Assembly (NCBI GenBank): GCA_003116995.1
Contig: BDSL01000021.1
Location: forward strand, 1,116,001 to 1,180,000
Length of the DNA: 64,000 bases
Direction of reading: 5' to 3'
Source: Yamagishiella unicocca
Lineage: Eukaryota; Chlorophyta; Chlorophyceae; Chlamydomonadales; Volvocaceae
The notes beneath the pieces were generated by a model. That model was not told the origin of the DNA and did not search any database. It worked only from the letters and a program-made list of their open reading frames with translations. Of the stretch, positions 37,201-48,130 are shown piece after piece; positions within the stretch are counted from its first letter, which is position 1; each line of letters starts with the position of its first letter. A program made the translations under genes and the position numbers.

Positions 37201-39368
37201 ACAGCGGCTTGGAGGTGACCAAGTTTGAGGGCGCGTCAGTGCGCACTGTGTCGGGCATCAGGGGCACGATCAAGAAGGCGCTGAGGCCGGGTGGGTCGGT
37301 GGGAGCGAGGGACCAGGGGCGGGGAGCGGGTGCACGTTTGCAGGGAGGGGATGGACGGGTCGGATGCGGGCTGGGCGTGTCTGCCCCGGGATGGACATAA
37401 GAAGACACCGCAGCGCGCCGGATTGTTTGGTAGTTTTGCGAGGAAAACCCGTTTGCGGGGGGAAAACCGCATGTGACCGGATTGTTTGGTGGTGGGTGTC
37501 GGTCGGTGTTAGGAGACCTGTGCCAAGTCCGCCTACCCACCGTATCGTATCGTATCTGCTCCTGGCCTTCGCCTGGGCCGCTACACGGACATCCTCGGTC
37601 CCCCCCCCCAATGGGCTGTCTGCCTCTCAACCACCTTTCAACCACCTTATCACCACCTCTTAACCACACCCCAACCATCTCCAGGCGCCGCTGGCGGCAA
37701 GGACGGCTCCTTCCGCGCCACCTTCGAGGACAAGCCCCTGCTCTCCGACATCGTCTTCCTGCGCGCCTGGGTCGCACTGGACCTGCCTCGCTTCTACAAC
37801 CCAGTCACTAACCTCCTGGCGCCGCTGCCGCAGCAGCAGCGTGAGCCAAAGCCGGGCAGCGGGCGCGGCGGCGACGACGACGCCCAGGCGGGCGCGGACG
37901 GCGGCGCAGCGGCGGGGGCAATGGGCGCGGCGGCGGAGCTGCCGGCAGCAGCAGCAGCCGCAGCGGCGGCGGCAGAGACGTCGGGCCGTGACGCCGCTGC
38001 AGCGGCGGGAGGCGGGGGCTTCCAAGCCGCGGCCCGCTTCGACGGGCCAAGACCGGGCATGGCGTTCAAGATGGGCTCGCAGGGCCTAGGGTATTACAAG
38101 GACGCCGGGCCGGTGGCGGCGGCGGCGGCCGCGGCCGCCGCGCGAAGCGCCGCGGCCGCCGCTGCAGCGGCGGCGGCCAAGTCCGGGGCCGGTCCGGCTG
38201 GCGCCGGCGGCGGCGCCGGAGGCGCCGGCGCCGAAGGCGCCGGCGCGGAGGGTTGGGTTGGTTTGCGGACTGTGGCTGACTTGCGGCGGGCCCTGGGTGC
38301 GGGCGCTCCTCGCAACTCCGACAGCCTGTACCACAAGATTGAGCGCGCTCCCCGCAAGTTCAACCCGCTCAAGGTGCCCAAGGCGCTGCAGGCGGCGCTG
38401 CCCTTCAAGACCAAGCCCAAGCTGGAGCCCGCCCGCAAGCGCAAGACGCTGGAGCAGAAGCGCGCGGTGGTCATGGAGCAGGGTGAGTCGGGCGCGGACA
38501 GCGGCAGCAGCAGCAGCAGCAGCGGGGGTCCTGTGCGCGTGTTATGCGAGATGGGTAATGGGTTATGCGTGATGCGATATGCCGGCAAGCCATCCGAAAC
38601 GCCACTGCCGCCGCTTGCCTCAACTCGCCGTATGCCATCTTGCCATGTGCCTCTCACTCCCTCTCACCATTTCCTCGGTTGTCCACCACACCACCGGCTA
38701 CTCACGTTCCTTCTCTCCCCCCCTTCGCCACGCATACACGCACACCAGGCGAGAAGAAGGCATACACGCTGCTGCAACAGCTCAACGCCATCCGTAACGA
38801 GAAGGCGCGCAAGCGGAAGGAGCAGAGCGAGCGCCGCCACGCGCAATACGCCAAAAAGCAGGAGGTCCAGGAGGAGTGGCGCACAAAGTGGGTGGGCGCG
38901 CCGCTTGGCGGCGGCTCGGTCGGAGCGGGGAGGGAATGGTGGTGGAGGGTGTTTCTGGGTGACCTGGGTTGTAGGGCCTTACAGCTTCGCCTTGCCGATA
39001 TAGGCCCTTACGGTGGGACCTGGTCCACCCGACTAGGGTCTCCTTTTCAGCCCCACCCAGTCCAACATCGATACCCGGCTACACCACTGACTGCTGTTTC
39101 CTTCACTGTCCGACGATTTCCGGCCGTGTGCCTGATGGCTTTACTTTTTAACCTGGAGCCCTCCTGTAACAACCAGAGGTGCCGCTCAGGATACGACGAT
39201 TAACCTCGGGTACACCGATCGATCCCTTGCAGGCACAACAAGGAGGAGCGGCGGAAGCGCTACAGGGACGCCGGCCAGGCGGAGAAGCGGAAGGAGCTGG
39301 GCTCCAAGGGGGGCAAGGCGGCCAAGGGCGCAAAGCGGCGGAAGGCGGCGGCCGCCGGCGCAGATTAG
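28258..39368 (+). CDS. BMS1: Ribosome biogenesis GTPase BMS1 (21 exons, 1415 residues)
   Basis: BMS1 is the nucleolar GTPase of the small-subunit processome that works with RCL1 in 18S rRNA maturation. Exons: 28258-28450, 28790-28857, 29198-29344, 29890-29982, 30333-30489, 30790-30902, 31175-31312, 31597-31752, 31957-32022, 32224-32428, 33139-33462, 33712-34011, 34413-34606, 34863-35160, 35589-35753, 36158-36358, 36691-36902, 37146-37290, 37685-38482, 38749-38887, 39233-39368. All phases agree. A basic N-terminus precedes P-loop GPPGVGKS (residues 84-91), with THLD near 179-182, then the AARP2CN region (VHIAGVGDF), long Asp/Glu tracts, [11 protein letters not shown], and the conserved C-terminal block ([41 protein letters not shown]-like [12 protein letters not shown]). 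An Ala/Gly-rich insertion of about 130 residues in exon 19 and the acidic tracts make it longer than human BMS1 (about 1280). Confidence 0.96.
28899..28925 (-). repeat. Family B dispersed intronic repeat (reverse orientation)
   Basis: ttgataagggaatccgcgaa then tcc, in BMS1 intron 28858-29197; the complement reads ggattcgcggattcccttat as in family B. Confidence 0.6.
30556..30582 (-). repeat. Family C dispersed intronic repeat, short copy
   Basis: gcgagaagacccggttacac then gacatagg in BMS1 intron 30490-30789. It is nearly identical to 53361 and the reverse complement of 26171. Confidence 0.8.
32518..33045 (+). repeat. 18-bp minisatellite with 36-bp higher-order block in BMS1 intron
   Basis: About 29 units of gtttgtgatytgggttgg fill intron 32429-33138. 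The first block uses gtttgtgatctgggttgg, the middle block alternates gtttgtaatct.. with gtccgcgattt.. (36-bp unit, four copies), and the last block is mainly gttcgtgatttgggttgg. The open frames (WVGFVI.., ITNPTQ..) come from the repeat. Confidence 0.95.
35252..35402 (+). repeat. 15-bp minisatellite in BMS1 intron
   Basis: About ten units of ggtttcgktccatgg (alternating tcgttccatgg and tcggtccatrg) in intron 35161-35588. Confidence 0.9.
35541..35562 (+). repeat. Family B dispersed intronic repeat, short copy
   Basis: gattcgcggattctccttta in BMS1 intron 35161-35588, close to the acceptor. Confidence 0.5.
36066..36095 (+). repeat. Family D dispersed intronic repeat
   Basis: gtgccgacctacgggtttcc then gctcataccc, in BMS1 intron 35754-36157, resembling 21496 in SMC3. 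Confidence 0.6.
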
Positions 39369-39457
39369 GGCGGGGCTGTGTGAACTGCAGAAGGAGTAGA
39401 ACCCAGGGCAGAGGTGGAGACCGGTCGCGCTGCTTGTGGGGACGGATAGAGGGCCCC

Positions 39458-39612
39458 GTATGGTTTATTGCGTGTCGCCTTGGGGCGGGAGGAGGAAGGG
39501 AGGGGGCGAAAGGAGGGTGGGGGGGGCTGTGTTTTGGGAGGGGAGGGGGGCCGATCGTTCCCGCCCTGGCAATGCAGATCAGCCTTTTGGGGGCCACGCC
39601 GCGGGCGTCGAG
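39458..39612 (+). repeat. Duplicated block A, copy 1
   Basis: Shares gtcgccttgg..gggaggggg..gaaaggagggt and ctggcaatgcag with 40828-40985. It begins about 90 bp after the BMS1 stop, so it may be derived from the BMS1 3' flank. Confidence 0.65.
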
Positions 39613-40057
39613 CCCCGTTGTGTTAACGAGTGACAGCTCGGGTGGAGGAGCTAGAGGATGTGATATGCGGAGAGTTTTGCTGCTGCTGCCGTACCGCAAT
39701 GGACGGATGCTGCTACAATCAGCTGCTTGTGGTGCTGATTGGTATATTTGTTAGTTGCTGCAGGGAAAGAGGGCCTCGGCTGACGACCGGCAGTCCCCTA
39801 GAGACAGGGTTAGGCAGGCAGCAGACCGCCCTGGGGAGGGCCACGCCCCACGTGCCCCGCCCGGTGTCTGTGAACCGGCTGCGACCTGACTGCCTCCGCC
39901 GGAGGGAGGTCGATGAGGGAAGGAGGGAAGGGCGTATAACACGGGCTGGACATGACTCATGGTTTTATTCCTTTACTGACCAAAAGCCCACCACGAGCCA
40001 GAAGCGATGCCATTCAAAGCAGCTCATACATGAGGCAGCCACAGCCTGGGCGCTGAG

Positions 40058-40787
40058 AGCCGCCTAACCTTGCCCCGCGGCCAAGCCGGCCGGAGGCCTC
40101 GACCGGGCTTGTATGTAGACAGGCTGGCATCGCAACCAAACAAGACAGAAGCCTCGTAATTGGCAGGCTAGTCGATCAGAGGATCGTTCTTTTATGGACA
40201 GCTACATCGAGGGCCATAGAGAGGCCTAAGCTTTCTTGGCAAAGTTGCCCAAGGTGCCGCTGCGCGTGGTTTTCGTGACACCGTTACTGCTGAAGGCATC
40301 GTATTGCTGGGGCACCTTGCTTATGGAGGGCGCGTCTGGAAGGCAAAACGAACGCTGGTGAACAAAACGGCCCCATAGGAACCTTTTCGTCCGCTGTGAC
40401 CTCTGGCTATCACACCTTTCCGGTTTTACCTCACTGCATCAATGGCGTCATTGACAAAGACGTGTGTATAACAGTAACTATGGAGCGGGCTGTGGCTGCC
40501 ATCAGTGATGGAAATACAGAATTGGGAGGCTGTAGCGTCATGTGAATCGCCGAATCGTCCCATGACAGTCGACGTCGCCTCTCCTAAACTCATGTCGCAG
40601 ACGCGGATTCGGCGTAACGTGTTTAATGCAATGGCAATCCCAGCAAGACATGCTGCCCCAGCGTGGTTATGGCCTCTGTGGGGGTGCCGTGGGGGGCGTC
40701 GGACCCGAACGGCCCACTCAAAACCTTCATCGGCATTGGGCCGTTCAACACTCACTCACACTATTATAAAATGGACATCCCCGTACA
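40058..40787 (+). repeat. Duplicated block B, copy 1 (orphan promoter-like copy)
   Basis: About 730 bp, highly similar to 42010-42771, including a long identical stretch around gtaattggcaggctagtcga and tggacagctacatcgagggc. It ends at ctattataaaatggacatcc, where the second copy has a TATA box and a downstream gene; here no gene follows. Confidence 0.85.
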
Positions 40788-40827
40788 CGAAAGTTTACCA
40801 CTCTACGCCGTATGGGCATATGGGTTA

Positions 40828-40985
40828 ATCTGGTTGTATGCATGTCGCCTTGGTGCGGGGGGAGAAAGGGAGGGGGTGAAAGGAGGGTGAGGGTTTCAGG
40901 GCTGTGGGCTATGTTTTTGCGGTGGTTGGGTGGGCTAGCTGGCAATGCAGGGCAGGGCAGCCTTTGTGGGGGACGTCGTTGGCGT
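40828..40985 (+). repeat. Duplicated block A, copy 2
   Basis: Diverged copy of 39458-39612, directly following block B copy 1. Confidence 0.65.
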
Positions 40986-41482
40986 GAGATCTCAACCCGC
41001 AGCCTAATTACCACAACCGCTGCGCAACTAGTCTGTGTCCCCGAATATCCACTCGTTGGACGCTTCGAAATATTTCTTGACGGCGGGGGCACATTGAAGA
41101 GGTCGAACGGTTCGCTCAACACGTCAGCGGTGGGACACTGCCGCAGTGTCCGGGACGACGTGCTGGTCAACCACCAGCTCATGGTGTGATACCAAGCCCT
41201 GTCAGCCATGCCCCGCCGGTTACTGCTTCTTCAGCCATTTGGTCCACGACCTCCCGGTCGGTCTTCGTACGGGTCGGGGTGTCACGGCACCTTTGCTATC
41301 CCATTGCCGGCCACCGCACCAACTTGACCCGTTTGCGCTCAAAAAAGACCGAAACAAAGCAAAACGTTTCCTTATGCCGCGCGGGGTCCTCCTTTCTGTT
41401 AGTCCAAAAGCCGCCGCCTAACTAGACTTAGCCGCCGAAGGCCGATATACGACCTTCAACTTTAATTTCCTCAACCAAGCTC

Positions 41483-41545
41483 TCCAGCATGCAGCTCCAA
41501 GCGTCTGTTCTAAGCGGTCTTTGTTTCGTACACTGATTTTCCTGG
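41483..41545 (+). repeat. Degenerate family A repeat outside an intron
   Basis: ccagcatgcagctccaagcg then tctgttctaagcggtctttg and cactgattttcctgg align with family A (see 3695), but with many substitutions. It is the only family A copy found clearly outside a gene or its immediate flank. Confidence 0.55.
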
Positions 41546-42009
41546 CCGGTGACACCTGCCGTGCAAGCGTGCGTGTCGCTTGGATCCCCTTGCCCTGTAT
41601 GCCTCATGGCGTCCTCTCTTACCCCCTCGTCCGTGCGACGCCGTAAGGGCTCGCATCGTCGATCGTACTGAGAGCCTGCGACCTGGAAGCGCGCAAGCCC
41701 CTCGGAGCCTACTGACCGCTGATAAAGGGTTGTATTACCATCCGCGATTCGCGAGGGATGCTCACGCACTTCCTTGCCCTCCCTTCTCCGGTCAGTGCGC
41801 CATGGGCGGACGCTCCATGATTACGCAAATGTGCACACGATTTGCAATCGGTATGTCCGCTGGGGCCCGTTTTTAAAAAGCGTTTTGAAATTACGCGACA
41901 GCCCCTTCGCTCGCTTTGCATTTCCCAGCGACCGTTAACAGAATATTAAACCATAATTTTGTTTATTGATTTTCCGGACCCACCTCCGAAAAGGGACGCG
42001 TGGTACTGC

Positions 42010-42771
42010 GAGCCGCCTACCCTTGCCCCGGCGGCCAAGCCGGCCGGAGGCCTCGGCCGGAGGCCTCGGCCGGGCTTGTATGTAAACAGGCTGGCATCGC
42101 AAAAAAACAAGACAGAAGCCTCGTAATTGGCAGGCTAGTCGATCAGAGGATCGTTCTTTTATGGACAGCTACATCGAGGGCCATAGAGAGGCCTAAGCTT
42201 TCTTGGCAAAGTTGCCCAAGGTGCCGCTACGCCAAATGTCATTCGTTTTAATACATGGATTTCGTAACACCGTTACTGCTGACGGCATCGTATTGCTGGG
42301 GCACCTTGTGAAGGTCGCGTCTGGAAGGCAAAACGAACGATGTTGAACGAAACAGCCCCATAGGAACCTTTGCGTCCGCCGTGAACTCTGGCTATCACAC
42401 CTTTCCGGTTTTAACTCACTGCATAAATGGCGTCATTGACAAAGACGTGTGCATAACAGTAACTATGGAGCGGGCTGTGGCTGCCATCAGTGATGGAAAT
42501 ACAGGATCGGCAGGGTGTAGCGTCGTGTATATCGCCGAAACGTCCCATGACAATCGACGTCGCCTCTCCTCAACTCATGTCGCAGACGCAGATTCGGCGT
42601 AACGTGTTTAGTGCAATGGCAATCCCAGCAAGACATGCTGCCCCAGCGTGGTTATGGCCTCTGTGGGGGTGCCGTGGGGGGCGTCGGACCCGAACGGCCC
42701 ACCCAAAACCTTCGTCGGCATTGGGCCGTTCAACACTCCCTCACACTTATATAAAGTGGACATCCCCGTCT
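42010..42771 (+). repeat. Duplicated block B, copy 2 (contains glycoprotein promoter)
   Basis: Second copy of block B, with an extra ggaggcctcggccggaggc duplication near its start. It ends at ttatataaagtggacatccc immediately upstream of the glycoprotein gene. Confidence 0.85.
42748..42756 (+). promoter_or_regulatory. TATA box of the SPPPP-rod glycoprotein gene
   Basis: tatataaag lies 94 bp upstream of the chosen ATG at 42850, a normal distance for a short 5' UTR. In the other block B copy the same site reads ttataaaat. Confidence 0.65.
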
Positions 42772-42849
42772 TTATATTTAAGCTGCACTCTCGAGGTGAT
42801 TTAATGTGTGTAAGTCACAGGGATTAAGTCCGCAAGAAGCACATAACTT

Positions 42850-45800
42850 ATGTGTATCATTCGCCTCAAAATGCAAACAGCAGGACGCCCTCGGAGCGAG
42901 GCCCCAGTTCCCCGGGCGCTCATGCTCTGTCTCGCAGCCTCTTTCCTCTTCCTGCTTACTGCACCAGCAGCAGCCGCAGCGTCCTTCGGTCGGCGCTCGC
43001 TGCTGCAGTCGTCGACGTGTCTCACCTGCAGCTCCTTCACCGGCAGCAACAGCGCCGTCTACACCGGCCAGGGCTGCCTCAACATCAGCTGCTCTAACAT
43101 CAACACAACCAGCGGAACGCGGATCGTCTCCTTCAACCTGGGCGGTTGCAAGAGCGGCACCTTCAGCTGGGCCTGCTGCCGCTCCAGCCAATGCTCCTTG
43201 GTCGACTGTGGAGCGACAGGGATCGTAAAACCCTACAACTGCGACACGGTTTCCACCTTCGCCTACACCATCCCCTCCAACCTCACCATGCTGCCAATCC
43301 AGGTGCGATGTGTGATGGGTGTCTGTGTGGGTGTGCCGTACAGGTGCCACGAAGCTATGTTCAAGCCGGTGTTGGTCATCAACCGAGCCATGAACCTCTC
43401 CCCTGTTCCGCCCCCCGCTGCCCTCCCATATGGACATAGATCCACGACGGGGTGCTCGTGGGCAACCTGCCCAGCTCCTCCTGCTCTGGCGTCGGTAATG
43501 GTCCCAACCAGTGCTGCGGGGGCCCTATGGGCGGATGCGCGCCGTCTGGCGGCACGGCGGTATGCGACCTAAGCATCGACCTGTCCACCGTTCCTAGCTG
43601 CCGCGCGCCGAGCCCTCCTCCCCCGAGTCCTCCTAGTCCTCGCCCGCCTTCTCCTCTGCCGCCGAGCCCGCCGTCACCCAAACCCTCGCCGCCGCCCAGC
43701 CCCCGCCCGCCCAGCCCCCCGCCCGTGCCAGCCCCCAGTCCCCCAACGCCTAGCCCGCCGCCACCCAGCCCGCCGCCTCCAAGTCCTTCACCTCCGCCGC
43801 CGCCGAGCCCGCCGCCACCACCACCGCCGAGCCCGCCGCCACCACCACCGCCGAGCCCGCCGCCACCCAGCCCGCCGCCGCCGAGCCCGTCGCCACCACC
43901 ACCGCCACCTCCGCCACCCAGCCCGCCGCCTCCAAGTCCTCCACCGCCGCCGCCGCCGAGCCCGCCGCCACCCAGCCCGCCGCCGCCGAGCCCGCCGCCG
44001 CCGAGCCCGCCGCCGCCACCACCGCCGCCTCCGCCACCCAGCCCGCCGCCTCCAAGTCCTCCACCGCCGCCGCCGCCGAGCCCGCCGCCACCACCACCGC
44101 CGAGCCCGCCGCCGCCCAGCCCGCCGCCGCCGAGCCCGCCGCCGCCACCACCGCCGCCTCCGCCACCCAGCCCGCCGCCTCCAAGTCCTCCTCCGCCGCC
44201 GAGCCCGCCGCCACCACCACCGCCGAGCCCGCTGCCACCGAGCCCGCCGCCGCCGAGCCCACCGCCACCACCACCGCCGCCTCCACCACCCAGCCCGCCG
44301 CCTCCAAGTCCTCCGCCGCCGCCGAGCCCGCCGCCACCACCACCGCCGAGCCCGCCGCCACCCAGCCCGCCGCCGCCCAGCCCGCCGCCACCACCACCGC
44401 CGCCACCACCACCGCCGCCTCCACCACCCAGCCCACCGCCACCACCACCGCCGAGCCCGCCGCCACCGAGCCCGCCGCCGCCACCACCGCCGCCGCCACC
44501 ACCACCACCGAGTCCGCCGCCACCACCGCCGAGCCCGCCGCCACCGAGCCCGCCGCCACCAAGCCCGCCGCCGCCACCGCCGCCGAGCCCGCCGCCACCA
44601 CCACCGCCGAGCCCGCCGCCGCCGAGTCCATCACCACCCAGCCCTCCCCCACCACCACCGAGCCCGCCACCACCCAGCCCGCGACCGCCGGCGCCACCCA
44701 GCCCACAACCGCCCGGCCCCGTCCTCAGCTGCTCTGATTCCGCATGGGGCTTTCCGCGCTACGCTGCTCCAGCTGTCTATGGAAATGGATCCACCGTCAT
44801 TTCAAACGGACAGAATGTGACCTTCGCTTGGTCGCCAGTGACTGACAACAACAAGTAAGTTGCATTGCCTGGATGGTTGTAGGTCGCGGCGGCTCGACCG
44901 GGCTTCAAAGAGGTCCGGCTGCCTTTGCCAGCTGTCGGCACTTTTTATCCTTACCGGATCGCATTCTCATGTGCTTGCTTCAGGTGGGGCGGCAGCTTCC
45001 GCGTGGCTGTGCCACCGGTGGGCCAGACGTATTACACGCAGGCCAACTCGGTCTTCATCTGCGCCGGCTGCGCGAAGAATGACCCGGCCAAGGGCTTCTC
45101 TTTCGGCGGCCTGGCGATTACTGTGTGAGTTGCCAACTGGGTAGCACGTCCCTGCGCGTGTATCTCATGCATTGTGGGGCGGTCATGCGATCCAGATGCT
45201 CATAAAGCTGCCAGTGAACAAAGCTGCCAGGGATTCGTCTATTCGCTTGTAAGCGCTCCACACCGTATATACACGCACCCAGTGTGACCGCTTCGATCGC
45301 CGCCTTGGCCCCCTGCACTCCCAACTAACCTCACAGGACCAGCGTGAGCTCGGACTACCTCACGGCCCGCTTCACCGGCACCATCCCCAACTACAACCTC
45401 GCCGCCACCGCCGTGCACATGTACTTGGGATACTCCGACTTGACCTCTTCGGCCCCCGGTAAGCACAGGGGCTCGCTCACCTTCAGTTATCCACTCCCGC
45501 GCTGCCGCCATGCTTATGAATGCATGCGTTCACGTGCAAATAGTGCAAGCCGAAAGCTCGCACCGCTTGTGTCATTCATTGCGCGTTCTTCGTCCGGGGT
45601 GTATGTGCTCTGTTAGCCCCCTCGGTCGCGGCCGCCAAGGCCGTCCAACTCGTGCTGGTTCCTTCCACACTGTTCTTGCGCGCGTTGCAAGCAAACAAGG
45701 AGTAGTCCCGCCTGCTGGTGCCTAACCCCCTGTCTGAATATGTCCGTTTGTACGTGTCGGCAGGTTCCTGGAGGCCAACTGCCGTACCGGTACCTTCGTT

Positions 45801-45912
45801 TCCCCTGAGGGGCCCGGGCAGTTTTGAGGTCGAGCTGGCGCTCAGCGGTTCGCGAACGTCATCAGCCAAGGTCTGGCTGGCTCTCCACCTGGCAGTCCAG
45901 AGCGCGTGCTGA
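42850..45912 (+). CDS. Secreted hydroxyproline-rich SPPPP-rod glycoprotein (pherophorin/extensin-like)
   Basis: This is a predicted extracellular matrix or cell-wall glycoprotein. Exons 42850-43302, 43440-44854, 44984-45124, 45337-45458 and 45764-45912 agree in phase and give 759 residues. A signal peptide (hydrophobic core LMLCLAASFLFLLTAP, then alanines) is followed by a Cys-rich globular domain of about 135 residues. A rod of about 360 residues of [12 protein letters not shown] repeats (43600-44705), a substrate for prolyl hydroxylation and O-arabinosylation, leads to a second globular domain starting VLSCSDSAWGFPRYA that contains CAGC. The globular-rod-globular layout is that of volvocine pherophorins and related wall proteins, but I do not see the classic pherophorin-domain Cys pattern clearly, so the family name is tentative. 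An alternative start is the Met at 42871. The gene is driven from a duplicated promoter block. Confidence 0.88.
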
Positions 45913-46626
45913 GGCTTATAGTAACAACGTAGATACTGCGATGAAGATTGTTATGGATATACAATGTTAGGTCGTACGTAATAGGCCAAAGATGATAAGA
46001 ATGGCGATGCCGCCGCTGCTGTAGCTGCTCATCTTACTTAGCGTGACCCCGAACGACCCCGAGGCATAGGACTAGCGTTTCAACGCAGTGAGTGGTTTCG
46101 GGTTCGGGACCCGCGGTGGGGGAGACGTTGGTACATTAGGCTGCCGGCCTTGATACACATAGCAGACTGCGTCACTATGTTTGCGTACCTATCGAGTGCT
46201 TTCCCTCCACAAGTTGATTGGTAGCTAGATCGCGACCGTTCGGAGGCACGCGCGGCTTGTGCATGTGTGCGCTGTACGTATTCCATTGCACAGCGACCCA
46301 CGGGTTGCTCTGGTCGTACGGTTTTCATAAGCTGCTTCTAGATAGTGTACGGAGACCTGGCGAGGTAGGGGTTCCGAGTACATAGCGTTGTGCTTACCTG
46401 ATGGCACGTGCGAGGAATTGGGTACATACATAACGGCAATGGGTACATGCATACCGACATTGGGACATTGGGTCCACTTGTGACCCCGGGATGAACTTTA
46501 CTTGCTTGCGTAAGTATGCAAATAAAGGTCACCCCGAGGTCACGAGTATGAGGAGCCATTCCCAATGCGCGGTTGCAGCCTGCGACAGAATTTTCTATGA
46601 AATACGATTCTCGCGCTGACCGCGCA

Positions 46627-46631
46627 TGTAA
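46627..46631 (+). terminator. Candidate TGTAA poly(A) signal for the glycoprotein gene
   Basis: First plus-strand tgtaa after the stop at 45912, 715 bp downstream. TGTAA is the usual signal in Chlamydomonas and relatives. Confidence 0.35.
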
Positions 46632-46857
46632 GCTTTACTCAGAGTTCCTCGCAGTTCGCAGTTTGAGTAGCTTCTTCCTTGTCAGCCGACCACGACCAGT
46701 CGACCACTCTCCGGCATATGAGTTCCATGAAAGGCCGACCTCGGTGCGGTGGCCTGTTGTGGTTCCAGTGAAACAACCGTCTGGTGAAGCTCCGAATAAA
46801 CTGCATTTGGATGTCCAAGATCCGGATCCTGCCTCCTGCCATCTTAGCGGTACAACA

Positions 46858-46898
46858 TGCGTCTTCAACTCGCGTAGACGCATGTCTTCAACAGTCGA
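46858..46898 (+). repeat. 41-bp inverted repeat, left copy
   Basis: tgcgtcttcaactcgcg..agacgcatgtcttcaacagtcga; the reverse complement is at 49034-49074 with one mismatch over 41 bp. The copies are 2.2 kb apart. Confidence 0.85.
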
Positions 46899-47114
46899 AG
46901 AAAATCCTTAAACTGAAACACTACAATATATGCCTTAAACAACGCGTAATTGTTGCGTCAACGACTGCAAGCACCCAGAAAGTAGGCTCAACTGGTGCAT
47001 TGGTCCTTCACTACTCCGGAACCTTTGGAACCTCCACGAAACTTGAGCTTATTTAACTGAAAACTAGAGCTTATTTAACTGACGAGGATCTCGAGGATCT
47101 GAAGGAGCGCGTGC

Positions 47115-47300
47115 GCTCTCAGCGCGGCCAGGGCTGCTTGACAGGTCCTGATGCATGGTTTCCGCCAGCAATGCTTTGGACGGCATGACCTACTTGAGTT
47201 CAATAACAGTTGATACCTTGGTGAAACCAACAAGGACGAGAAGAGTTATATGATCAGGGGCATCCGCCACTTCGCGTGCGACAACTGCCTCACTGACGTC
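47115..47300 (+). pseudogene. Degenerate coding fragment next to the hairpin
   Basis: One frame reads GFRQQCFGRHDLLEFNNS, an in-frame TGA, then YLGETNKDEKSYM and IRHFACDNCLTDVL into the left hairpin arm. The protein-like texture, interrupted by a stop, suggests a captured gene fragment. The family is not recognised. Confidence 0.35.
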
Positions 47301-47401
47301 CTAGGTAGCAAGGATTCCTTGCTACATAGGAAAGGAATCCTTGCTACCTAGGACGTCAGTGAGGCAGTTGTCGCACGCGAAGTGGCGGATGCCCCTGATC
47401 A
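47251..47401. repeat. Perfect hairpin: 70-bp arms, 11-nt loop
   Basis: Arm 47251-47320 is the exact reverse complement of 47332-47401; the loop is gctacatagga. Either strand would fold into a perfect 70-bp stem when transcribed. This is a candidate small-RNA precursor. Confidence 0.95.
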
Positions 47402-47949
47402 AGGATGTCAAGTATACGGATGCGTCAGGTAAATTTCTGAAGCCATCAGGCTCTTACTTTTCAATTTTGAATTTGAGACAATAGGTTAACGGCGGACTGC
47501 AATAATGGCTTGACGCGTTTGCAAACTTCACAGCCACACCGCCACCACACAAAGAACCACGTAGGCAAACAGGGAAGCTCACCAAGCCTTGTTACTAAAC
47601 TCACCTTGATGCTAGGCCGGGAGGCATGTGCCCCCGCCGCCCCTTCCGAGGCTGCCTTGGCCGCAGCAGCAAGCAGGGTATCCCGAGGATTTGAGGTGTT
47701 ATCCTGCGGGAGCTGAAGCCCCTCAGTCTTCACCCTGCATTAATGGAACATGGTAGGTACTAGAATACGGAGCATGGTAGTGCCGCACGTTCCCCTGTAA
47801 AATCACTCACCGTTCCCCAAGTTCTGCCATCAGCTCCCTAGCACGGCTCACACCCTTGACCAGTTGCTTGGCGAGGCCGTTCGTATATCTACAGGAAAGC
47901 ACGCAAGAGGGCCCGTGAGAATTTGTGCCCTTTGTGGAGATGTGTCTTC

Positions 47950-48028
47950 AGCGCTAGTGGACGCGTCTTCAGCCGTAGTGGACGCGTCTTCGACCCTAGT
48001 GGACGCGCCTTCAACCCTTGTGGGAGTT
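47950..48028 (+). repeat. 21-bp tandem array (cttcagccgtagtggacgcgt)
   Basis: Four imperfect units; they share the gcgtcttcaa motif with the 41-bp inverted repeats at 46858 and 49034. Confidence 0.75.
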
Positions 48029-48038
48029 ATGAATGGCA

Positions 48039-48130
48039 CCATCCCAATGGCGCCAGGCATGCCTGGGCAATTACCATTGATCCCCCCCCAGGCATGCCTA
48101 GGCATGCCTGGCCACTTGCTTTCTGCACGG
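48039..48130 (+). repeat. About 90-bp inverted repeat, left arm
   Basis: ccatcccaatggcgccaggc .. ggcatgcctaggcatgcctg .. cacttgctttctgcacgg. Its inverted partner is 48404-48490. Each arm contains internal CATGCCTAGGCATG palindromes. Confidence 0.85.

Larger units (their letters stand above)
39369..42747. other. Intergenic region of duplicated blocks upstream of the glycoprotein gene
   Basis: This 3.4-kb region holds no gene that I can support. It is built largely of two duplicated segments: block A at 39458-39612 and 40828-40985, and block B at 40058-40787 and 42010-42771. Between 41000 and 42000 lies unique sequence plus a degenerate family A copy at 41483. Confidence 0.6.

Noticed and set aside
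43750..44706. Minus-strand 318-codon Ala/Val-rich frame
   Set aside because: It is the antisense of the SPPPP rod, which belongs to a clear secreted protein on the plus strand.
46080..46130. tRNA-like T-arm (gggttcgggaccc)
   Set aside because: The invariant A of box B is replaced by G and no cloverleaf can be drawn upstream.
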